DNA from: an uncultured Collinsella sp.
Lineage (GTDB): Bacteria; Actinomycetota; Coriobacteriia; Coriobacteriales; Coriobacteriaceae
NCBI GenBank assembly: GCA_900554325.1
Contig: USHA01000014.1
Coordinates: 1 to 30,569 of the forward strand
DNA: 30,569 bases
Reading direction: 5' to 3'
In this document: positions 23,071-29,471 of the stretch, one piece after another
Layout of the letters: each line of letters starts with the position of its first letter
Position numbering within the stretch: position 1 is the first letter of the stretch
The notes under the pieces: model-generated
Told to the model about the DNA's origin: nothing
The model's input: only the letters and a program-made list of their open reading frames with translations
The model's database searches: none
Position numbers and translations under genes: made by a program

Positions 23071-23940
23071 ATGACACAGCCGGAGACATCACACACGGTG
23101 GGGCTTGCGCTCGAGGGAGGCGGCTACCGCGGTATGTATACGGCGGGCGTGCTCGACGTTTGGATGGAGCACGGTTTGACCTGCGACCATATGGTGGGTG
23201 TCTCGGCGGGTGCGGCGTTTGGCTACAACTTTAAATCGCGCCAGATCGGCCGCGCCATTCGCTATAACAAGGCCTATTGTGCCGATAAGCGCTATGCGGG
23301 TGTAGCAAGCTGGCTGCGGACCGGCGATATGTTCAATGCCGATTTTGCCTATCACGAGGTGCCTATCGAGCGCGATCCCATCGACCTGGAGACATATCGC
23401 GCCTGTCCCATGCGGTTTACGTGCGTGTGTACCGATATCGAGACGGGCAAGGCTGTCTACCACGACCTGCCCTATGGCGATGAGCGCGATATCGAGTGGA
23501 TCCGGGCGTCGTCGGCTATTCCCGTGGCGACGCGTCCTGTTGTCATTGAGGGACACAAATATCTGGATGGTGGCGTGGCTGATTCTATTCCCAGTGCATG
23601 GCTGTTTGCGCAGGGCTACGACCGCAACGTGGTGGTGCTGACGCAACCGGCGGGCTTTGTAAAGCAGCCCAACAGCGTTATGCCCATGCTGCGGCGCGTG
23701 TTCCGTCACTACCCGGAGTTTGTCGCGGCGCTTGAGCATCGGCATGAGGTCTACAATGCCACGCTCGATGACCTGGCGCGTCGCGAGGCTGCCGGCGAGG
23801 TCTTTATGGTGCGGCCGAGCGAATCGGTGAAGGTGCCGTCGCTGTGCCGCGAACCGGATGAGCTCGAGCGCATCTATCAGATCGGTCGTCGAGATGCGGA
23901 GGCGACTTTGCCGGCGTTGAAAGCGTATCTGGCGGGGTAA
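23071..23940 (+). CDS. Patatin-like phospholipase
   Basis: A 289-residue patatin-family lipid acyl hydrolase. The oxyanion-hole motif GGGYRG is at residues 16-21. The nucleophile elbow GVSAG at 43-47 has Ser45 as nucleophile, and DGG at 166-168 supplies the catalytic Asp. This Ser-Asp dyad is complete. It resembles the bacterial YjjU-type patatins. No signal peptide is present, so it is probably cytoplasmic or membrane-peripheral. The ATG at 23071 has CGGAGATGG upstream, a moderate ribosome site. A TTGACG/TATACT-like promoter at 23008-23034 has a short 15-bp spacer. It is convergent with the thiamine operon. The physiological lipid is unknown. Confidence 0.92.
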   Translation: MTQPETSHTVGLALEGGGYRGMYTAGVLDVWMEHGLTCDHMVGVSAGAAFGYNFKSRQIGRAIRYNKAYCADKRYAGVASWLRTGDMFNADFAYHEVPIERDPIDLETYRACPMRFTCVCTDIETGKAVYHDLPYGDERDIEWIRASSAIPVATRPVVIEGHKYLDGGVADSIPSAWLFAQGYDRNVVVLTQPAGFVKQPNSVMPMLRRVFRHYPEFVAALEHRHEVYNATLDDLARREAAGEVFMVRPSESVKVPSLCREPDELERIYQIGRRDAEATLPALKAYLAG

Positions 23941-23951
23941 GGGTCGCATGC

Positions 23952-23997
23952 GGAAAGCGCATCCCGGAATGGAGGCTCAAACTGGGATGCGCTTTCC
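23952..23997. terminator. Long hairpin between convergent genes
   Basis: GGAAAGCGCATCCC at 23952-23965 pairs perfectly over 14 bp with GGGATGCGCTTTCC at 23984-23997, leaving an 18-base loop. It separates the patatin gene from thiE and can serve both strands. No long T-run is present, so it may also stabilise transcript ends. Confidence 0.65.
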
Positions 23998-24041
23998 ATT
24001 GCTGAAGATATGAGGCTGCGAATCAGCTGCTCGGCCTAGAC

Positions 24042-24737
24042 TTACGCCTGCTGCCAGGTGTCGACGAGCTCCTTGGCCGCGGCGTAGGGGTCATCGGCGC
24101 TGCAGACGGCACTCACCACAAAGAAGCCGTCGACGCCGGTGGCCTTGAGCTGTGGCAGGTCGGCCGTCTTGACGCCGCCGCCCACCACGATGGGCACGGG
24201 GCTTGCCGCGTGGAGGGCGGCCAGGTCCTCAAAGCTCTTGGTGATGATAGAGCCGTCGGCCGCGCGTCCGCAGTCGCGCTTGGTCTCGGTCTCGTGGAGT
24301 GGGCCGATGCCCAGGTAGTCGACTAGGCTCATGTCGGCGGTCTTGACGTACTCGAGCATCTCCTCGCAACGGGCGGAAAGGCCCACGATGGCGTTGGGCC
24401 CCAGCAGCTTGCGACAGACCTCGACGGGAATGTCGCTCTGGCCCACGTGCACGCCGTCGACAGCAATACCCTGCTCGCGCGCGGCGAGTACGCAGTCCAG
24501 GCGGTCGTCGATCAGCAGGGCAACCTGACCGGTTTTGCCGGCCTGTGCGATTGCCTGCGCGGCGTCGCCCGTCAGCGCAATGATCTCGCGGGCGCTTGCC
24601 ACCTTGGAGCGCACCTGGATGCAGGTAAAGCCGGCGTCGAGCGCCTGGGCCACCACATCGCCCACGGGACGCCCGAGCGTGTTTTCGGGGCCGAGTACCA
24701 GATAGGCCGAGATATCAAGGTTGTCGCGGATGCTCAT
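24042..24737 (-). CDS. thiE: Thiamine-phosphate synthase
   Basis: ThiE joins HMP-pyrophosphate and thiazole phosphate to make thiamine phosphate. The 231-residue TIM barrel carries QVRSK at 41-45 (usual QLREK/R), DDR at 77-79, GVHVGQSD at 95-102, YLGIGP at 141-146 and the phosphate-binding GGGV at 186-189. It starts at the ATG at 24735-24737, which overlaps the preceding stop codon by four bases (ATGA), so it is translationally coupled. It is the last gene of the TPP-controlled thiM operon and is followed by a long hairpin. The Gln-Val-Arg variation is minor and the enzyme should be active. Confidence 0.94.
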   Translation of the reverse strand: MSIRDNLDISAYLVLGPENTLGRPVGDVVAQALDAGFTCIQVRSKVASAREIIALTGDAAQAIAQAGKTGQVALLIDDRLDCVLAAREQGIAVDGVHVGQSDIPVEVCRKLLGPNAIVGLSARCEEMLEYVKTADMSLVDYLGIGPLHETETKRDCGRAADGSIITKSFEDLAALHAASPVPIVVGGGVKTADLPQLKATGVDGFFVVSAVCSADDPYAAAKELVDTWQQA

Positions 24738-25075
24738 CGTGCTTCCTCCTGCTTTTTGATCTGCGCTTCCATGCGTTCGAGCTTGCCGGTCATGGTGTCG
24801 GTAAATCCGGGTCGAATATCGGCTTTGAGCACGACTTCGGTGCGGATGCCCTTGCTCGCCAACACAAAGGTTGCGTCGCGCACGACCTGCATGACCTCGT
24901 CCCAGTCGCCCTCGATCTCGGTGAACATGGAGGTGGTGCGGTTGGGCAGGCCGCTCTCGCGAATGACACGCACGACCTCGGCGACCTCGGCGGATAGCTC
25001 ATCGCCGGTGCCGCACGGGGCGATGGCCACGGCGACGAGCGTGTTCATGCCGGCATTGGTTGCGGGCTCGGACAT
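24734..25075 (-). CDS. Thiamine-binding (MTH1187/YkoF-like) protein
   Basis: A 113-residue protein of the DUF77 / thiamine-binding family. VAVAIAPCGTGDELSAEVAEVV is the first repeat of the ferredoxin-like fold. ESGLPNRTTSMFTEIEGDW carries the usual ligand-contacting region, and ATFVLASKGIRTEVVLKADIRPG completes it. Homologues bind thiamine or HMP and sit in thiamine clusters. Its position between thiM and thiE, with its ribosome site inside the end of thiM and a four-base overlap with thiE, supports a thiamine-salvage role. The exact ligand is inferred. Confidence 0.85.
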   Translation of the reverse strand: MSEPATNAGMNTLVAVAIAPCGTGDELSAEVAEVVRVIRESGLPNRTTSMFTEIEGDWDEVMQVVRDATFVLASKGIRTEVVLKADIRPGFTDTMTGKLERMEAQIKKQEEAR

Positions 25076-25078
25076 GGC

Positions 25079-25918
25079 CTATGCCTCCTCGAGCTCGAGT
25101 CGGTTATCGGCGATGTCTTGGGCGGTTGCGCGGTAGAGCTCGTCGATAAAGGCGACCTTAAAGCTTGCCGGGGCGTCGGCGACAGCGGCGGCACGCGTGC
25201 CGGCCACGTTGTAGACGGCGGTGCCGCAGACGGCTGCCGTAAACGGGTCGGCGGCGCAGGCGTACACGGCCAGCACGCCGCCCTGCGAGCAGCCGCAGCC
25301 GGTGATCTTGGACATGAGCGGGCTGCCGCCGTGAGACTTGGCCACCGTCGTGCCGTCGGTGATCAGGTCGACTTCGCCCGAGACCACAACGGCGCCACCG
25401 GTGTGGCGAGCGAGCGCCACGGCGGCACCACGGGCGGCGTCGACCGTGTCGGTGGTATCGACACCGCGCACGCGGCTCAGATCGGCCGCCTCGCCCTCAA
25501 GACCCCACAGGCCGGCGAGCGCGATAATCTCGGAGGCGTTGCCGCGCACGATGGCGGGCTTGTACTGCTTGAGCTCGTTGACCAGCTGGGTGCGCAGGCT
25601 ACCGATACCCAGGCCCACCGGATCGAGCACCCAGGGCTTACCGGCGTCGTGTGCCGCCTTGGCCGCGCGGGGAATCGTTTGCTCGTAAATGGGGAAGAGC
25701 GTGCCCATGTTGAGATAGATGGCGCCGCCGCCGGCAACGAGTGCCTCGCCCTCGTCGGGCAGATAGACCATGGCGGCCGATCCGCCCACGGCGAGCTGCG
25801 CGTTGGCGACAAAGTCGATCGTCACCGTGTTGGTGATGGAACCGGCCATCGGATTGGTAGCGCGAATCTCCTCCACGGCCTTGACCATATGTTGCTTAAG
25901 CTGTTCCGAATCAATCAC
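25079..25918 (-). CDS. thiM: Hydroxyethylthiazole kinase
   Basis: ThiM phosphorylates the thiazole moiety of thiamine for salvage. The 279-residue product has NPMAGSITNTVTIDF near the N-terminus, GGSAAM at 45-50 and DPVG at 99-102. RGNASE at 125-130 and TGCGCS at 206-211 also match the family; TGTGC is usual and the second Cys (210) is in the catalytic position. The start is the GTG at 25916-25918, chosen because AAGGAGG lies eight bases upstream and the longer frame runs through the riboswitch terminator. It is the first gene of an operon with the thiamine-binding protein and thiE, under a TPP riboswitch. Confidence 0.94.
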   Translation of the reverse strand: MIDSEQLKQHMVKAVEEIRATNPMAGSITNTVTIDFVANAQLAVGGSAAMVYLPDEGEALVAGGGAIYLNMGTLFPIYEQTIPRAAKAAHDAGKPWVLDPVGLGIGSLRTQLVNELKQYKPAIVRGNASEIIALAGLWGLEGEAADLSRVRGVDTTDTVDAARGAAVALARHTGGAVVVSGEVDLITDGTTVAKSHGGSPLMSKITGCGCSQGGVLAVYACAADPFTAAVCGTAVYNVAGTRAAAVADAPASFKVAFIDELYRATAQDIADNRLELEEA

Positions 25919-25940
25919 TGCACATGCCTCCTTGGCATAG

Positions 25941-25970
25941 AAAAGGGGCGCTGTGCATAGACAGCGCCCC
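25941..25970 (-). terminator. Riboswitch expression-platform terminator
   Basis: GGGGCGCTGT and ACAGCGCCCC (25945-25954 / 25961-25970) form a perfect 10-bp stem, followed on the minus strand by TTTT. It sits between the TPP aptamer and the thiM ribosome site, so ligand-bound RNA would be expected to end here. Confidence 0.88.
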
Positions 25971-25983
25971 TGTAAAGGCGGCA

Positions 25984-26075
25984 TGCTCCCTACGCCAGCA
26001 TTAACTGACAGGTTCAAAGGATTGGGCCCATTGCCCTCTCAGCCTTGTGGTTTGCACCGCCGGCACTCCCGCATC
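25984..26075 (-). promoter_or_regulatory. TPP riboswitch controlling thiM operon
   Basis: On the minus strand the conserved elements of the THI-box aptamer appear in order. GGCTGAGAGGG is around 26036-26046. TTTGAACCTGTCAG and then a TAATGCTGGCGTAGGGA segment follow, ending at about 25986. A GC-rich closing stem begins near 26072. Thiamine pyrophosphate binding should favour the downstream terminator and lower thiM, thiamine-binding protein and thiE expression. Confidence 0.95.
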
Positions 26076-26102
26076 GAATCTGTTGTTCCCTATACTAGCG
26101 CA

Positions 26103-26135
26103 CCTGCCAAAAAGGGACAGGTTTATTTTGGCAGG
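26103..26135 (+). repeat. 33-bp GGGACAG hairpin element, copy G
   Basis: CCTGCCAAAA at 26103-26112 pairs with TTTTGGCAGG at 26126-26135; GGGACAG is at positions 12-18. One base differs from copy B at 10025. It forms the left half of a 100-bp palindrome with copy H. Confidence 0.92.
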
Positions 26136-26169
26136 TAACAACTGGGACTTTGCGTTTTCCCAGATGAAA

Positions 26170-26202
26170 CCTGCCGAAATAAACCTGTCCCTTTTTGGCA
26201 GG
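26170..26202 (-). repeat. 33-bp GGGACAG hairpin element, copy H (inverted)
   Basis: This is the reverse complement of copy G with a single mismatch. G and H flank a 34-bp centre that holds a further inverted repeat, CTGGGA at 26142-26147 and TCCCAG at 26158-26163, with the same centre of symmetry. The pair lies between the thiM riboswitch and the HAD gene. Confidence 0.92.
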
Positions 26203-26243
26203 TCGGTACAATAGATGGGATTAAGAATGACCGAGGGGACCTT

Positions 26244-27152
26244 ATGATCAAACTTGTGCTGACCGATATGGACGATACACTGATTCCAGCCGGGCATGAC
26301 GGCGCCAGCGACTACGCCATTGAGGGTATTCATGCCATGCAGGCGGCGGGTTTGCACTTTGGGCCGGTTTCGGGTCGTCAGCCGTCCGCGATGGGCTGGA
26401 TGTTCCGCAATCGCTCCGAGTGCTTCTCGACCGGTGCGTTTTGCAACGGCCAGGTGATGTTTGTCGATGGCGAAGTAGTCGCTTCGCGCGCAATCGATAA
26501 CGATGTCCTTATGCGCTTAGCCGATTATTTTGAACAGGAGACCGACGATACGTATTTGAAGGTCTACCGTCTGGGTGATGACTTTTGGAATAACGATGCC
26601 TATTGCGTGACAAGCGATCCCGAGCGTGTGCGTCGCGCCATGAAGTCAGGCGGCAACGCGTGGCTCAAGGGCGAAGAGGCTCCCTGTCGTCCTGTCGTTG
26701 ACGATGCCCCGGTATACAAGGCGAATATCTGGAGTGCCCGTTCGCGCGAGGAGCTCGCCGAGCTGCGCGAGCGTGTTGCCGCTGAGGTGCCGGAGCTCTC
26801 ACTCGTGTTTCCCAACAACCGCGTGCGCCTGTTCGACGTTCTTCCGACCGGCTGGGACAAGGGCTGCGCTGCGCTGGAGCTGGCGCGCGCTTTGGGCCTG
26901 ACGCCCGACGAGGTGGCCGTATTTGGCGATTCCGATAACGATTTGCCCATGATCGATGCCGTTCCTAACTCCGTTGCAGTCGCCAATGCCAACGAGGCCG
27001 TCACGGCTGCCGCACGCTGGCATATTGGCGCTGCGGCAGATGATGCGGTTGCCGGGGCTCTGCATCAGATTGCCGCCTGCGCCGCGACGGGGGAGATGCC
27101 GTCGTTTATGAGCCAAATGGACACGGCGGGTTTTGACGTCACGAACGTCTAG
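26244..27152 (+). CDS. HAD-superfamily (Cof-type) phosphatase
   Basis: A 302-residue HAD hydrolase of the Cof/IIB subfamily. Motif I DMDDT is at residues 8-12 with Asp8 as nucleophile and Asp10 as acid/base. Motif II is the Ser in PVSGR (41-45), motif III is Lys206 in GWDKG, and motif IV is GDSDND at 228-233. A IIB-type cap lies between. Such enzymes dephosphorylate sugar phosphates, nucleotides or flavin precursors; the substrate is unknown. GAGGGGACC precedes the ATG at 26244. The LysR gene starts 10 bp downstream, so the two may share a transcript. Confidence 0.9.
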   Translation: MIKLVLTDMDDTLIPAGHDGASDYAIEGIHAMQAAGLHFGPVSGRQPSAMGWMFRNRSECFSTGAFCNGQVMFVDGEVVASRAIDNDVLMRLADYFEQETDDTYLKVYRLGDDFWNNDAYCVTSDPERVRRAMKSGGNAWLKGEEAPCRPVVDDAPVYKANIWSARSREELAELRERVAAEVPELSLVFPNNRVRLFDVLPTGWDKGCAALELARALGLTPDEVAVFGDSDNDLPMIDAVPNSVAVANANEAVTAAARWHIGAAADDAVAGALHQIAACAATGEMPSFMSQMDTAGFDVTNV

Positions 27153-27162
27153 GGAGAAAGCC

Positions 27163-28059
27163 ATGAAGCTCCAGCAACTCAGATATGTCGTCAAAGTTGC
27201 CGAATGCGGCAGCATCACCGAGGCCTCGCGCCGGCTCTTTGTGTCGCAGCCTTCGATTACCGCGTCGATCCGCGATCTCGAAAACGAGATGGGTGTGCAT
27301 ATCTTTGAGCGCACCAACAAGGGTGTCATTGTGTCCGAGGAGGGCGAGACCTTCTTGGGGTACGCGCGCCAGGTGCTCGACCAGGCCGACCTGCTCGAGG
27401 GCAAGTACAAAGGTACGTCCGAGCAGGTGCCGCACTTTAGTGTGAGCTGCCAGCATTATTCCTTTGCCGTTAATGCGTTTGTCGATGTGATCCGCGAGTT
27501 CGATGCCGCGCGCTACGACTTTACCCTGCGCGAGGAGCAGACCCACGAGATTATCGAGGATGTCGCGCATATGAAAAGCGAGCTGGGCATCCTGTATCTG
27601 TCGGAGCACAATCGCGAGGTCATCGAGCGCATGCTGGTGGCCAACGAGCTCGTGTTCGAAGGGCTCTTCTGCGCCACGCCGCATGTCTTCGTCTGCGCCG
27701 ACCATCCGCTGGCGGGCCGCTCCAGCGTGACGCTCGAGGATCTGGAAGACTACCCGTTCCTGTCCTACGAGCAGGGCAGCTATAACTCGTTTTATTATTC
27801 CGAGGAGCTGACCTCGACCTTTGAGCGTCGCAAGAATATCCGCGTGCGTGACCGTGCGACGCTGTTCAATTTGGCCATGGGCCTCAACGGCTACACGGTA
27901 TGCTCGGGCGTGATCAGCCACGAGCTCAACGGCCCCGGCATTATCTCGATTCCGCTCGACGTGGACGAGTACATGGAGATCGGCATTATTACGCGCAAGA
28001 ACACGACGCTCACGCGCTACGGTCGGGCCTATATCGACGCGATTCGTCAGCATATCTAG
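27163..28059 (+). CDS. LysR-family regulator
   Basis: A 298-residue LysR-type regulator. The helix-turn-helix is in residues 1-60 (GSITEASRRLFVSQPSITAS, then LENEMGVHIFERTNKG). An effector domain begins near 90. AGGGAG lies just before the ATG at 27163; an upstream in-frame start within the HAD gene is rejected. The downstream MetE-like methyltransferase has a clean dyad operator in its promoter region. A LysR gene beside such an enzyme is a common arrangement, so this protein may respond to methionine or homocysteine status, as MetR and CysB relatives do. That role is inferred. Confidence 0.9.
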   Translation: MKLQQLRYVVKVAECGSITEASRRLFVSQPSITASIRDLENEMGVHIFERTNKGVIVSEEGETFLGYARQVLDQADLLEGKYKGTSEQVPHFSVSCQHYSFAVNAFVDVIREFDAARYDFTLREEQTHEIIEDVAHMKSELGILYLSEHNREVIERMLVANELVFEGLFCATPHVFVCADHPLAGRSSVTLEDLEDYPFLSYEQGSYNSFYYSEELTSTFERRKNIRVRDRATLFNLAMGLNGYTVCSGVISHELNGPGIISIPLDVDEYMEIGIITRKNTTLTRYGRAYIDAIRQHI

Positions 28060-28095
28060 GCTGCTGTGCTCCGCACGGTTCAAATCTCTTTATGA

Positions 28096-28127
28096 CAGTC
28101 CAGACTGATATAGGAAGCATCTATATC
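28096..28127 (+). promoter_or_regulatory. Probable LysR operator upstream of the MetE-like gene
   Basis: GATATAG at 28107-28113 is perfectly mirrored by CTATATC at 28121-28127 around 7 bp, a LysR-like dyad. A second palindrome, CAGTC-CA-GACTG, abuts it at 28096-28107. They lie about 90-120 bp before the MetE-like start, between it and the LysR gene. AT-rich -10 candidates (TATAAA, TATATT) follow at 28135-28150. Confidence 0.55.
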
Positions 28128-28214
28128 AAACTGTTATAAACGTATATTTTACGATGGCCATATGAGCGCTCATACTCTGTCCCAGTAAAGCAACCAATGC
28201 AAAGGGAGATATCT

Positions 28215-29348
28215 ATGAGCACTTCGATTCAACCGAACGCGCCGTTTCGCGCCGATATCGTCGGCAGTTTTCTTCGTCCGCAGGCTGTAAAGGATGCCCG
28301 TGCCGCCTATGTCGCGGGTAAACTTGACGCTTCCGGCCTTAAGGCCGTCGAGGACGATGCTATTCGCGATTTGGTGGCAAAGCAGAAGGCCGCCGGCCTG
28401 CAGGTCATCACCGATGGCGAGTTTCGCCGCAGCTACTGGCACCTCGATTTTATGTGGGGGCTGAACGGCGTCGAGCGTCGCACCTCGCGTACGGGATATA
28501 TGTTCCACGACGAGGAGACCACGGCCGATACCGCCGTGGTGACTGGCTCCATCAGCGGCGAGAACCACCCCTTCGTCGAGCACTTTAAGTTTGTCAAGGC
28601 ACTTGAGGGCGAGGACCACGTTGCACGCCAGACCATCCCGGCGCCTATCCAGACGTTCTCTGAGGTCACGCTCGACCGCTGCGATGGCCAGCAGGAGAGC
28701 CTGCGCGCTGTCTATAAGACCGATGAGGAACTTGCCGACGCCATCGCAGCCGCTTATCGTACGGTGATCGCCGACCTGTACGCTGCAGGCTGCCGCAACA
28801 TCCAGTTTGATGACTGCACCTGGGGCATCTATTGCGATACCGACTTTGTGTCCAAGACCGGCATGAGCCCGGTTGATCTGCAAAAGGTGAGTGAGCTGGG
28901 CGTGGCGCTCAACAACGCCGCTATCGAGGGCAAGCCCGACGACCTGGTCATTAACACGCATGTGTGCCGCGGTAACTACCACTCTACCTATGCCTTCGAG
29001 GGTGGCTATGACCCCATCGCGCCATACCTGTTCGCAAACGAGGATGTTGACGCATTTTACCTGGAGTTCGATACGCCGCGCGCCGGCGGTTTTGAGCCGT
29101 TGAGGTACGTTGCCCCTGGCAAGAAGGTCGTGTTGGGCCTGGTGACCACCAAGGCCGCTGAGCTTGAGGACGAGGATGCCATCGTCGAGCGTATTCACGA
29201 GGCTGCAAAGTATGTTCCGCTCGAGAACCTGTATCTGTCTCCGCAGTGCGGCTTTGCCAGCTGCGAGATTGGCAACAAGCTGACCGAGGACGAGCAATGG
29301 GCAAAGATCGCGCTGGTCAAGCGTATTGTCGAGCGCGTTTGGAAATAG
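28215..29348 (+). CDS. MetE-like cobalamin-independent methyltransferase
   Basis: A 377-residue protein of the UROD/MetE superfamily, corresponding to the catalytic C-terminal half of MetE (YxjG/YxjH type). The zinc-site residues His249 and Cys251 (THVCRGN), Glu284 (YLEFD) and Cys345 (SPQCGFAS) are all present. VGSFLRP at 16-22 and TDGEFRRSYW near 67-76 are also typical. Members transfer a methyl group to homocysteine or related thiols, but the natural methyl donor of these short forms is often not methyltetrahydrofolate. AAAGGGAG precedes the ATG at 28215. It lies downstream of the LysR gene with a dyad operator between. Confidence 0.92.
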   Translation: MSTSIQPNAPFRADIVGSFLRPQAVKDARAAYVAGKLDASGLKAVEDDAIRDLVAKQKAAGLQVITDGEFRRSYWHLDFMWGLNGVERRTSRTGYMFHDEETTADTAVVTGSISGENHPFVEHFKFVKALEGEDHVARQTIPAPIQTFSEVTLDRCDGQQESLRAVYKTDEELADAIAAAYRTVIADLYAAGCRNIQFDDCTWGIYCDTDFVSKTGMSPVDLQKVSELGVALNNAAIEGKPDDLVINTHVCRGNYHSTYAFEGGYDPIAPYLFANEDVDAFYLEFDTPRAGGFEPLRYVAPGKKVVLGLVTTKAAELEDEDAIVERIHEAAKYVPLENLYLSPQCGFASCEIGNKLTEDEQWAKIALVKRIVERVWK

Positions 29349-29471
29349 CGGTAACGTTCGCAGGTGACGGCGCGTGCGAGACATGGCGCATCGCGTACAA
29401 TGGTTCGGATCGTATCGTTCGGGCAGGTAATCCGCTATGCTCGAGCGCCCTTCCATTTTGAAAGGACTCTC

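Noticed and set aside
29349..29471. Purine or pyrimidine riboswitch before the permease
   Set aside because: No conserved aptamer elements were recognisable in this short gap.
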